A stretch of 6,047 nt of DNA, from assembly GCA_000715685.1 (NCBI GenBank), contig KL569423.1:29699-35745 (forward strand), written 5' to 3'. This stretch comes from Streptomyces lilacinus. Its GTDB lineage: Bacteria > Actinomycetota > Actinomycetes > Streptomycetales > Streptomycetaceae. Positions 1-6,047 of the stretch are shown here, one piece after another. The first letter of the stretch is position 1, and each line of letters begins with the position of its first letter. Below the pieces are notes generated by a model. The model worked only from the letters and a program-made list of their open reading frames with translations, ran no database searches and was not told the origin of the DNA. Position numbers and translations under genes: made by a program.

Positions 1-1020
1 GACGGCGGCCGCGACCGTGGCCGGCCGGTACGGTCGGCCGTCGAGCAGCGCCCGCCCGTCGAGGATCGGCCGGGAGCCGGCCAGGGCGCGGCCCAGTTCC
101 ATGTGCCCGGCGCCGGTGAGGCCCACCATGCCGAGGATCTCGCCGGCGCGCAGGCGCAGGCTCACCGGCCCGGTGTGTTCGGTCCGTACGTCCTCGAGGC
201 TCAGGACGGCCGGCCCGGCGGTGGGGGCGGCGAACCGGTAGCCGGCCGGCTCGTGCCCCACGATGTCGTGCACCAGCCGGGCGGGCCCGTAGCCGGCGAG
301 CGGGCCCCGACTGACGACGCGGCCGTCGCGCAGGACGGCGAAGGCGTCGGCGACCTTGAACACCTCGTCGATCCGGTGGGTGACGAAGACGATGGCGTGG
401 CCGCGGTCGCGCAGGGTGTGCAGGACCTCGAAGAGCCGGGCGCAGTCCGCCGCCGGGAGGCTCGCGGTCGGCTCGTCCAGGACGATGAGCTCGGCCCGTG
501 TGCACAGGGCGCGGGCGATGGCCACGAGGGAGCGTTCGGCTCGTGTGAGGTCGGCGACGACGGTGTCCGGGTCGAGGTGCGCGGCGACGATGCCCAGGGC
601 CTCGGCGCACTGCCGGCGGGTCCGCCGCCAGGACACCAGCCCCGCGCGGCGCGGATACCCGGTGCCCAGGGCGACGTTCTCGGCGACCGTCATCCACCCG
701 ATCAGCCCCAGGTCCTGGTGGATGAAGGACATGGCGCGGGAGGCCGCCGGGGAGCCGAGCGGATGGCCGGCGACGGTCACCTCGCCCGCGTCCGCGTGAT
801 GGACGCCCGCGAGCATCTTGATGAGGGTGGACTTCCCGGCGCCGTTGGGACCGAGCAGGGCCAGGATGCTGCCGGAGGCGATGTCGAGGTCGACGGCGTC
901 CAGGGCGAGGGTGCCGCCGAACCGCTTGACGAGACCGCGTATGCGGACGAGGGGCTCCGGGCCGTGGCCTGAACGAGGAGAGATATCTGAAATGGGCATT
1001 TCTTTCATGTTACGGCTCAT
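1..1020 (-). CDS. Sugar ABC transporter ATP-binding protein, RbsA/MglA type (partial, C-terminus off left edge)
   Basis: This is the cytoplasmic ATPase of a carbohydrate-type ABC importer, which couples ATP hydrolysis to uptake through partner permeases. The frame is open for 340 codons up to the window edge. NBD1 has Walker A GPNGAGKST (57-65), Q-loop Q102, a C-loop region DLTRAERSLVAIARAL (157-172), Walker B ELIVLDEP (177-184) and switch His215 in VTHRIDEV. A second nucleotide-binding domain begins near residue 273, with the degenerate P-loop GLTGAGHMEL (300-309) typical of the duplicated RbsA/XylG/MglA family. That family is usually about 500 residues, so about 160 are missing. The C-loop reads LTRAE where many ABC proteins have LSGGQ; LS-x-AE variants are common in this family. 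The ATG at 1020 is preferred because GAGG lies 10 nt upstream; ATGs at 1008 and 999 are in-frame alternatives. It follows the regulator stop by 24 nt, implying co-transcription. The transported substrate cannot be told. Confidence 0.93.
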   Translation of the reverse strand, partial: MSRNMKEMPISDISPRSGHGPEPLVRIRGLVKRFGGTLALDAVDLDIASGSILALLGPNGAGKSTLIKMLAGVHHADAGEVTVAGHPLGSPAASRAMSFIHQDLGLIGWMTVAENVALGTGYPRRAGLVSWRRTRRQCAEALGIVAAHLDPDTVVADLTRAERSLVAIARALCTRAELIVLDEPTASLPAADCARLFEVLHTLRDRGHAIVFVTHRIDEVFKVADAFAVLRDGRVVSRGPLAGYGPARLVHDIVGHEPAGYRFAAPTAGPAVLSLEDVRTEHTGPVSLRLRAGEILGMVGLTGAGHMELGRALAGSRPILDGRALLDGRPYRPATVAAAV

Positions 1021-1044
1021 TCGACGCCGACCTCGGACGGGCCG

Positions 1045-3903
1045 TCAGATCGCCGGTATGTCGTCGAAATCGATGTGCATCTCGGCGCTACCGACGGCGG
1101 CACCGAGCTTCCCGCCGGGCACCTCCAGCGCGCACTCGGCCCAGATGACCTTGCCCTCCGCCGTGTAGCGGGTGCCCCAGGACTGGGAGAGCTGCGCGAC
1201 GAGGAACAGACCGCGGCCGCCCTCGTCGGTGGCGGCGGCGCGGCGCAGGTGCGGGGAGGTGCTGCTGCCGTCGGCGACCTCGCAGGTCAGGGCGCGGTCG
1301 TAGAGGAGACGCACCTGAATGGGGTCGCTGCCGTACCGGATGGCGTTGGTGACCAGCTCGCTGAGGATCAGTTCGGCGTTGAAACCGACCTCCTCGAGCC
1401 CCCATTCGGCCAGCTTGCGGGTGACACCGGCACGCACGGTGGAGACGACCGCCGGGTCGGCCGGCAGGTCCCAGGTGGCGATCCGATGCGGGTCCAGGGC
1501 GTGGGTACGGGCGACGAGCAGGGCGATGTCGTCCGCGGGATGCCGGGGAACCATGGTCCGGACGACCTCGTCGCAGGTCTCCGAGGGCGGGCGGTTCGGG
1601 TGGGACAGGGCCTGGCGCAGCTGCTCCAGGGCCACGTCGAAGTCGCGGTCGCGGTCCTCGATGAGCCCGTCGGTGTAGAGGGCCAGCTGGCTGCCCTCGG
1701 GGAGGAGGAACTCGGCGGTCTCGAAGGGGAGGCCGCCCAGCCCCAGGGGCGGGCCGGCGGGCAGGTCGGGGAAGGTGACGGTACCGTCGGGGCGGACCAG
1801 CGCGGGCGGCGGATGGCCGGCCCGGGCCATCGTGCACCGCTGCGAGGTGGGGTCGTAGATGACGTACAGGCAGGTGGCGCCGATGATGCCCGTGTTGCCG
1901 TTCGAGGGATCGTCGCCGCACTCCTCCCGGTCGAGGCGGCCCACGAGATTGTCGAGGTGGGTGAGGACCTCGTCCGGCGGGAGGTCCAGCTCGGCGAAGG
2001 TGCGCGCGGCGGTGCGCAGCCGGCCCATGGTGGCGGCCGCGTGCAGCCCGTGGCCCACGACGTCCCCGACGACGAGGGCCACGCGGGTGCTCGAGAGGGG
2101 AATGACGTCGAACCAGTCCCCGCCGACCCCGCACTCGGCGGGCATGTAGCAGTGCGCGACCTCGACGGCGTTCTGCTCGGGGAACCCGTGCGGCAGCAGA
2201 CTGTGCTGCAGGGCGAGCACCATGGTGTGTTCGCGGGTGTAGCGGCGGGCGTTGTCGATGCAGATCGCGGCGCGGGTGGCCAGCTCCTGGGCCAGCGACC
2301 GGTCGTCGTCCCCGAAGGGCGCCGGATCCCGCGAGCGGTAGAAGCTCACCACGCCCAGCACGATGCCCCGGGCGAGGAGCGGGACGGCGATGAGGGAGTG
2401 GACGCCGTGAGCGAGGATGCGCTGGGCCTTCACCGGATTCTGGGCGATCCAGCCCGCGGCTTCCCTCAGATCCGCCTCCAGCACGGTGTGCCCGCTCGCC
2501 AGGCAGCGGAGCTGGGGCGTCGTCGGCTGGAGGTCGACCCGCTCGCCGGCGGGGTAGAAGGGGCAGTCCTGACGGATGCCCTGGACCACCGTGCGGTGGA
2601 GGTCCTTGCTCGGGTCGGTCGGCTCGTCGCCGCGCAGCACCGCCTCGGGTACGTCGATGGTGACGAAGTCGGCCAGGCGCGGGACGGCCATCTCGGCGAG
2701 CTCCCGGGTGGTCCGGCCCACGTCCAGGGTGGTGCCGATGCGGGTGCTGGCCTCGGACAGCAGCTCCAGGCGGCGCCGCGCCGCCACGGCGTACTTGCCC
2801 ACGCCGGGCTCGCCCACCAGCAGCAGTTCGCCGGTCCCGCTGCCGGCATGGTCGGTGGCCGTCGTGGCGGGTGCGGCGCCGGGTGCGGTGCCGGCTGCGC
2901 GCCCGGGCGCCGGCGTGACGACGGGAGCGAGAGGGGCGAGGGCGCGCCGGGCCAGGAGATCGGGTGGTGCGCCGGGCTCGGTGGAGACGGTCAGGCGCTC
3001 GCGCCACGAGGGGATGAGCGCCTCGATGACGACGCCCTCCACCCCGGAGGCGCTGGTCACCGGGCGGCTCAGCAGGGTGACGCGCCGACCGCCGGGCAGG
3101 GGCACCTCGACGGCGGCCCGCTGGGCCGCGGCGATCAGCTCGGTGGCCCGCGCCTCGAGGGCCATCCGGTCGCGCCAGTCCAGCCCGCTCGCGGCGAGCC
3201 CGACCGGCTGCCCGTTCGCGGTCGCGTCGCCGGCCGGTACGCGGCGCCCGGCCTCGAGGTACGCCTCCAGCAGGGCGCGCTCCCGCGTCGAGCTCTGCTC
3301 CAGCAGCCGCCGTTCGATGGCGCCGGCCGCCCTGCGGATCACGCCGTCCAGCGCCCCGTCCGCGTCGGTGTACGGATAGCCGAAGCACAGGACGCCCTCG
3401 ATGCGGCCGCTGAGCGGGTCCCGGACGGGAATCGCCGAGCACGCGTTGGACTGGGCGCGTTCGGCGAAGTGCTCGGCGCCGTAGATATTGATCAGACGCC
3501 GCTCGGCGAGCGCCAGGCCGATGCCGTTGGTCCCCCCGTACTTCTCGGCGAACACGAAGCCCGGGACGCTCTGGATCGCGGGCAGGCTCCTCGGCATGGA
3601 CGCCTTGCCGAAGCGGCGTTCCAGCACCGCTCCGCGTTCGTCGGCGAGGCACACGTTCATGTTCCTGTCCGCGAACATGGCCTGCAGTCGGTCCAGTACG
3701 GGCGCGGCCGCCTGGACGAGGCGGCCGTCCAGGTCGAGATCCTCGACGTAGGGGAGTTCGCAGCCCTCCGGTGAGAGCCCCATGGACCGGCAGCGCTGCC
3801 ACGAACTCAGGATCGGACCGCGCACGCCCTCCTCGACGGACCCGCCGCGAAGGAACTGCTCACGGGCGAGCACGGGGCCGACGTCATTCGCCACGAGCCC
3901 CAT
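1045..3903 (-). CDS. Multidomain sensor: AcoR-like GAF, P-loop remnant, GAF, SpoIIE/PP2C phosphatase, RsbW-like ATPase
   Basis: This is a cytoplasmic regulator, probably acting in a partner-switching pathway by dephosphorylating an anti-anti-sigma factor; no such partner is in the window. Numbering from the 3903 ATG (952 residues): SSWQRC (33-38) and a GAF domain (about 68-200) with GTNGIGLALAE (124-134) and DPLSGRIEGVLCF (162-174) resemble acetoin-regulator AcoR sensors. A PAS-like part (240-298) and a Pro/Ala-rich linker (308-356) follow. A P-loop GEPGVGK (364-370) has no AAA+ domain after it. GAF2 spans about 376-553. The PP2C domain keeps GGDWFD (594-599), GDVVGHG (613-619), AGHPPP (695-700), YTDG (743-746) and DDIALL (791-796), so the metal-binding aspartates are present. 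The C-terminal ATPase (808-928) has N-box ELILSELVTNAIRYG (844-858), ADGS (877-880) and DEGGRGLFLV (893-902). The frame extends to a GTG at 3999, but only the 3903 ATG has a good ribosome site. Phosphatase identity is sure; input and target are unknown. Confidence 0.93.
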   Translation of the reverse strand: MGLVANDVGPVLAREQFLRGGSVEEGVRGPILSSWQRCRSMGLSPEGCELPYVEDLDLDGRLVQAAAPVLDRLQAMFADRNMNVCLADERGAVLERRFGKASMPRSLPAIQSVPGFVFAEKYGGTNGIGLALAERRLINIYGAEHFAERAQSNACSAIPVRDPLSGRIEGVLCFGYPYTDADGALDGVIRRAAGAIERRLLEQSSTRERALLEAYLEAGRRVPAGDATANGQPVGLAASGLDWRDRMALEARATELIAAAQRAAVEVPLPGGRRVTLLSRPVTSASGVEGVVIEALIPSWRERLTVSTEPGAPPDLLARRALAPLAPVVTPAPGRAAGTAPGAAPATTATDHAGSGTGELLLVGEPGVGKYAVAARRRLELLSEASTRIGTTLDVGRTTRELAEMAVPRLADFVTIDVPEAVLRGDEPTDPSKDLHRTVVQGIRQDCPFYPAGERVDLQPTTPQLRCLASGHTVLEADLREAAGWIAQNPVKAQRILAHGVHSLIAVPLLARGIVLGVVSFYRSRDPAPFGDDDRSLAQELATRAAICIDNARRYTREHTMVLALQHSLLPHGFPEQNAVEVAHCYMPAECGVGGDWFDVIPLSSTRVALVVGDVVGHGLHAAATMGRLRTAARTFAELDLPPDEVLTHLDNLVGRLDREECGDDPSNGNTGIIGATCLYVIYDPTSQRCTMARAGHPPPALVRPDGTVTFPDLPAGPPLGLGGLPFETAEFLLPEGSQLALYTDGLIEDRDRDFDVALEQLRQALSHPNRPPSETCDEVVRTMVPRHPADDIALLVARTHALDPHRIATWDLPADPAVVSTVRAGVTRKLAEWGLEEVGFNAELILSELVTNAIRYGSDPIQVRLLYDRALTCEVADGSSTSPHLRRAAATDEGGRGLFLVAQLSQSWGTRYTAEGKVIWAECALEVPGGKLGAAVGSAEMHIDFDDIPAI

Positions 3904-3911
3904 CCGGATCA

Positions 3912-3919
3912 CTTCCCTC
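3912..3919 (-). promoter_or_regulatory. Ribosome binding site that decides the regulator start
   Basis: The minus strand reads GAGGGAAG here; the GAGGGA core ends 10 nt before the ATG at 3903. The other in-frame candidates (GTG 3999, ATG 3978, ATG 3921) have no comparable purine-rich motif upstream. The 3903 start keeps the conserved N-terminal region that leads into SSWQRC. Confidence 0.55.
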
Positions 3920-3976
3920 ATCGGGACACGTACGCCCAGGACCGCGCGCACGTCGGAGCGGCTGCACTGACGTTCC

Positions 3977-3982
3977 ATTTTA
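3977..3982 (-). promoter_or_regulatory. Candidate -10 element upstream of the regulator
   Basis: The minus strand reads TAAAAT inside an AT-only run (TTTTAAAAT) that stands out in this GC-rich sequence. It lies about 75 nt upstream of the preferred ATG at 3903. It would give a leader of roughly 65-70 nt and so argues against the GTG at 3999. No convincing -35 hexamer was found 16-18 nt further upstream, so this is a weak call. Confidence 0.3.
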
Positions 3983-4004
3983 AAACTTTGCCGACACACG
4001 GGGA

Positions 4005-4025
4005 CTGATCGCGAACGGTGATCAG
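4005..4025. repeat. Inverted repeat between cyclase and regulator genes
   Basis: A perfect 6-bp inverted repeat, CTGATC and GATCAG, is separated by 9 bases. On the minus-strand transcript it extends by a G-U and a G-C pair (4003-4027). It lies about 35 nt past the cyclase stop and just upstream of the AT-rich candidate -10 of the regulator. It could be an operator or a weak transcript hairpin; there is no T-run to support an intrinsic terminator. Confidence 0.35.
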
Positions 4026-4059
4026 CCGGTACTCTCCGTGTCCGTCGTCCGGCCGGTGG

Positions 4060-5028
4060 TCAGAGAATCGCGACCGGATTGACCGGTGAGCCCGTGCCGC
4101 CCGGGATGTTCAGAGGGGCCACGACGAGCAGGAACTCGTAACGGCCCGTCTCGGCGCAGGCCGCGGAGAGCGCCTCGAGGTCGAGGTTGTCCAGCAGCGG
4201 CACTCCCATCGCCGCGACGGCGAGCGCGTGGACCGGGGAATGCACGCCCTCGACCGGCGAGGGCCGTACGTCGCTGTCGCCGTCGCCGCCGAGCAGGGCG
4301 ATCCCGCGCTCGGCCAGCAGCGGCACGGCGTCCACGTGGAGGCCCGCGCAGGCGGCGTCGGCGTCCCAGGCGCCCAGCTCCCCGCGGCGGCGGAAACGGC
4401 CGACCCGCAGCAGCACCGCGTCGCCGGCGCCGATCCGTACGCCGAGCGCCGTCTCCGCGGCGACCACGTCCGCGGCCCGGACGGCCTGTCCGGGCTCCAG
4501 CCAGGGCTTCCCCAGAACGGCGGGCAGGTCGAGGAGCACCCCCTTGGTCACCAGGGCGCCGAGCGCCGCCACATCCCCGAAGCGGGCCCCTCCGGCGCCG
4601 ACGAGCTCGCGCGCCGCGCCGCCGTCGTAGAGCCGCCCACGACAGGCGACGTGGGACAGCGCGTCCAGGTGACTGACGGACTTGCCGTGGTAGTCGGTGC
4701 CGATGAAGTCCTTGTGGGTGGCGGGCTCGGGGGGCTCCACGTCGCCGAGGTCGGACATGTAGTGCAGGGCGGGCCTGCCGTTGTCCGGGCCGGGCACGGT
4801 GTCCCACGGCCGGGCCATCGGGACGACGGTCCCGGACCGCACCAGGGCGGCGGCCCGCCGGACGTGCTCCCCGGTCACCCGGTGCCAGGCCCCCCGACCG
4901 TCGGGCACCCAACGGCCCCACGTGCGGACGCTCTCGAAGAGTGCGTCGAACGCCTCACGGGAGACCGCCGGGCCGTTGTCGGGTCCGGCCGGTGGGGGAG
5001 TGGGCGCGTCGGCGGGATTGCTGCTCAT
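4060..5028 (-). CDS. Cyclase-family metal-dependent hydrolase (kynurenine formamidase-like fold)
   Basis: This 322-residue protein belongs to the cyclase superfamily (Pfam cyclase, which includes bacterial arylformamidase KynB). Members are metal-dependent enzymes that often hydrolyse amide, ester or lactone bonds. The metal-site region is visible as DYHGKSVSHLDALSHV (112-127), giving H114, H120, D122 and H126. It matches the longer subfamily pattern better than the strict HxGTHxDxPxH of short KynB proteins. Other family-like stretches are LLGGDGDSDVRPSP (245-258), the PVH and DN elements (265-281), and the C-terminal APLNIPGGTGSPVNPVAIL (304-322). There is no signal peptide; the first 20 residues are Pro/Ala-rich and probably disordered, and the protein is likely cytoplasmic. 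The ATG at 5028 has AGGA 10 nt upstream. It is divergent from the sheath gene and 156 nt upstream of the regulator on the same strand. The substrate cannot be inferred, and no tryptophan-degradation gene is nearby to support KynB. Confidence 0.9.
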   Translation of the reverse strand: MSSNPADAPTPPPAGPDNGPAVSREAFDALFESVRTWGRWVPDGRGAWHRVTGEHVRRAAALVRSGTVVPMARPWDTVPGPDNGRPALHYMSDLGDVEPPEPATHKDFIGTDYHGKSVSHLDALSHVACRGRLYDGGAARELVGAGGARFGDVAALGALVTKGVLLDLPAVLGKPWLEPGQAVRAADVVAAETALGVRIGAGDAVLLRVGRFRRRGELGAWDADAACAGLHVDAVPLLAERGIALLGGDGDSDVRPSPVEGVHSPVHALAVAAMGVPLLDNLDLEALSAACAETGRYEFLLVVAPLNIPGGTGSPVNPVAIL

Positions 5029-5220
5029 CTGCGCGTGATCCTACGGGCGACCGTGGTGCGGGCGGTGGCGACACGTCGGCCCGTGTCGGCGGCGTGAATC
5101 ATGCGGTCCGTGAGGATCATCGGTACGTCATCTGGCTGAGGTTCCCTCGTTCGCATGCGCGCACCACGGAGCGATGGTTCGCTTGACGCGCGCATTCCCG
5201 AAGAGAAGGGCAAAAACCCT
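5029..5220. promoter_or_regulatory. Divergent intergenic region between cyclase and sheath genes
   Basis: These 192 bp separate two divergent starts, so the promoters of the cyclase gene and of any injection-system operon starting at the sheath gene should lie here. No convincing -35/-10 pair was found on either strand. It contains an inverted repeat at 5069-5088 and the 8-bp palindrome CGCATGCG at 5152-5159. The sheath ribosome site (AGAAGGG, ending at 5210) is 10 nt before its ATG. The regulatory role is inferred from gene orientation. Confidence 0.45.
5069..5088. repeat. Inverted repeat in the cyclase leader
   Basis: Seven-base arms CGACACG and CGTGTCG match perfectly around a 6-base spacer, 41 nt upstream of the cyclase ATG. 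It could be an operator or a leader hairpin. Short inverted repeats of this kind arise often by chance in GC-rich DNA, so a function is not established. Confidence 0.35.
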
Positions 5221-6030
5221 ATGTCGCCAGGCCCGTTAGCTCCCGGCGTCTTCATCAAGGAACTCCCGAGCGGCGTCCGAACGATCACCGGTGCCGGTAC
5301 GTCCACACCCGCCTTCCTCGGCTACACCGTCAGGGCGCCCCAGGACGCGGAGTCCACTCCGCCGACGCTCGTCCGCAGCTGGGCCGAGTTCGTGGACACG
5401 TTCCACTTCCGGTCGGCGCTGGGGCCCAAGGAGGTGCACGCGGAGCTGGAGCGGGTGACCGTCAGGCTCCTCGAGTTGGCAGGTCAGCTGGAAAAGCTGA
5501 CAGAGGAACTGCGTCAGAAGGTCACCACGGGAGACCCTGCTCCCGTCACCGCGGACGAGTTCAACAAGCTCACCGACGTCCGTACGCGGGAGTGGGAGGG
5601 CAAGGAGGTCAGCGCTGCGGACAAGCAGGCGGCGGAAGCCGTCGTGCAGAAGATCCCGGCCGACTTCAAGGCGGACTACGACCACTGGAACGCCACCGGT
5701 GCGCAGCTGACTCCGCTGCTGCGGCGCCAGGCGGAACTCACCACCACCCAGGGCTACCAGAACGCCGCGAAGGACATCCAGCTTCCGGAAGCCGTCTACG
5801 GGTTCTTCGCCAACGGCGGCACCTCCTGCTACGTCCTCCGGCTCCACCGGGGGCAGCCCCTGCCCGCGGCCGTGGACGGCGACCCCGACCGGCGCACCGG
5901 ACTGGCCGGGCTGAAGACCGTGCCGGACGTGACCATGGTGGCCGTGCCCGATCTGTGGACCGGCGGCACGGCCGTGGACCTGGGCAAGACCGTGATCGAG
6001 CAGGTCGTCGGCCACTGCGCGACCATGCGC
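5221..6030 (+). CDS. Tail sheath protein of a phage-like contractile injection system (partial, 3' end missing)
   Basis: This is the contractile outer sheath subunit of a phage-tail-like particle, which assembles around an inner tube and shortens to drive it forward. The first 270 codons are present. The N-terminus SPGPLAPGVFIKELPSGVR (2-20), followed by GAGTSTPAFLGYT (24-36), is the family hallmark (typical form: SPGVYVEEVPSG, then G-GT--AAFVG). The strand SWAEFVDTF (53-61) and the block AVYGFFANGGTSCYVLRL (191-208) are also sheath-like, as is VPDVTMVAVPDL (234-245). Sheath proteins usually run about 400-550 residues, so the C-terminal domain is missing. Between residues 62 and 188 lies a long charged, mostly helical insertion where related proteins usually have a short link. 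Codon 6 is TTA. The ATG is preceded by AGAAGGG with a 10-nt spacer. It is probably the first gene of an injection-system operon continuing to the right. A prophage tail is possible, but the cellular injection-system reading fits better. The frame ends at adapter sequence. Confidence 0.9.
5434..5511 (+). other. Predicted coiled-coil segment within the sheath insertion
   Basis: Residues 72-97 of the sheath protein carry hydrophobic residues at V72, L76, V79, L83, L86, L90, L93 and L97. The spacing is a strict 4-3-4-3-4-3-4 heptad pattern, with Glu, Arg, Lys and Gln between. This supports an amphipathic helix able to form a coiled coil or helical hairpin. Structure was not computed. Confidence 0.6.
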
Positions 6031-6047
6031 CTGTCTCTTATACACAT
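6031..6047. other. Sequencing adapter (Nextera/Tn5 mosaic end), not genomic
   Basis: The last 17 bases, CTGTCTCTTATACACAT, equal the first 17 bases of the 19-bp Tn5 mosaic-end/Nextera adapter CTGTCTCTTATACACATCT. They are AT-rich compared with the rest of the window and sit exactly at the end. Read on the minus strand they yield the peptide starts MCIRDR and MYKRQ, known artefact prefixes in protein databases. The real sequence stops at 6030. Confidence 0.95.

Noticed and set aside
103..972. Plus-strand open frame opposite the ABC ATPase gene
   Set aside because: No domain is recognisable, and the opposite strand encodes Walker A, Walker B and switch-His motifs in the right order.
2794..2814. 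P-loop GEPGVGK in the regulator as a working ATPase site
   Set aside because: No Walker B, sensor or other AAA+ elements follow; the sequence passes straight into a GAF domain. It is treated as a remnant.
1075..3774. An 899-codon plus-strand open frame opposite the regulator gene
   Set aside because: It is a shadow frame of the GC-rich minus-strand gene. The peptide is a low-complexity Gly/Ala/Arg/Val mix with no recognisable domain, while the minus-strand frame has clear GAF, PP2C and ATPase motifs.
1088..3802. A 904-codon minus-strand frame overlapping the regulator in another phase
   Set aside because: The translation is dominated by Arg/Pro/Gly/Ala without motifs, as expected for an off-frame read of high-GC coding DNA.
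4022..4921. Arg/Gly-rich minus-strand frame overlapping the cyclase gene
   Set aside because: Low-complexity shadow frame; the cyclase frame carries the conserved His/Asp motif and family C-terminus.
5120..5150. GGAAC followed by CGTA on the minus strand, resembling an ECF sigma promoter for the cyclase gene
   Set aside because: The spacer is only about 13 nt, shorter than the usual 16-17, and the -10 match is poor.
5183..5188. TTGACG as a -35 element for the sheath gene
   Set aside because: No -10-like hexamer occurs 16-18 nt downstream; that position falls in the ribosome binding site.
5025..5306. A 93-codon minus-strand frame whose stop overlaps the cyclase ATG by 4 nt (ATGA)
   Set aside because: The ATGA overlap hints at translational coupling, but the frame starts inside the sheath gene on the opposite strand, has no recognisable motif and is Arg-rich as expected by chance. 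A shorter version starting at 5195 cannot be fully excluded.
5236..6045. A 269-codon minus-strand frame beginning MYKRQ, opposite the sheath gene
   Set aside because: Its start codon lies in adapter sequence, and the rest is the antisense of the sheath gene.

Overview
The window is very GC-rich, with strong G/C preference at third codon positions and long open shadow frames opposite the real genes. Together with the protein families present, this points to an actinomycete, most likely Streptomyces or a close relative. That assignment is inference, because no rRNA or other taxonomic marker is present.

Layout. Three genes on the minus strand occupy 1-5028, and one gene on the plus strand starts at 5221. 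Reading the minus strand from right to left: (i) a cyclase-family metal-dependent hydrolase (4060-5028); (ii) after a 156-nt gap, a large multidomain regulator of about 952 residues (1045-3903), with an AcoR-like GAF sensor half joined to a GAF, SpoIIE/PP2C phosphatase and RsbW-like ATPase half; (iii) 24 nt further on, the first 340 codons of an RbsA/MglA-type sugar ABC-importer ATPase (1-1020), cut by the left window edge. The close spacing of (ii) and (iii) suggests one operon in which a sensory phosphatase/kinase is co-expressed with a sugar-type importer.

On the plus strand, divergent from the cyclase across 192 bp, lie the first 270 codons of a tail-sheath protein of a phage-like contractile injection system (5221-6030). 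It is probably the left edge of such a cluster. Two things stand out: a helical insertion of roughly 110-125 residues with a clean heptad repeat in the N-terminal sheath region, and a TTA leucine codon at position 6. In Streptomyces a TTA codon would place sheath translation under the bldA tRNA.

The last 17 bases (6031-6047) are not genomic. They match the Nextera/Tn5 transposase adapter, so the sheath gene is truncated by a contig end and not by a biological break. No RNA genes, CRISPR array or insertion sequence were found. Gene-free stretches are 1021-1044, 3904-4059 and 5029-5220, all under 300 bases.
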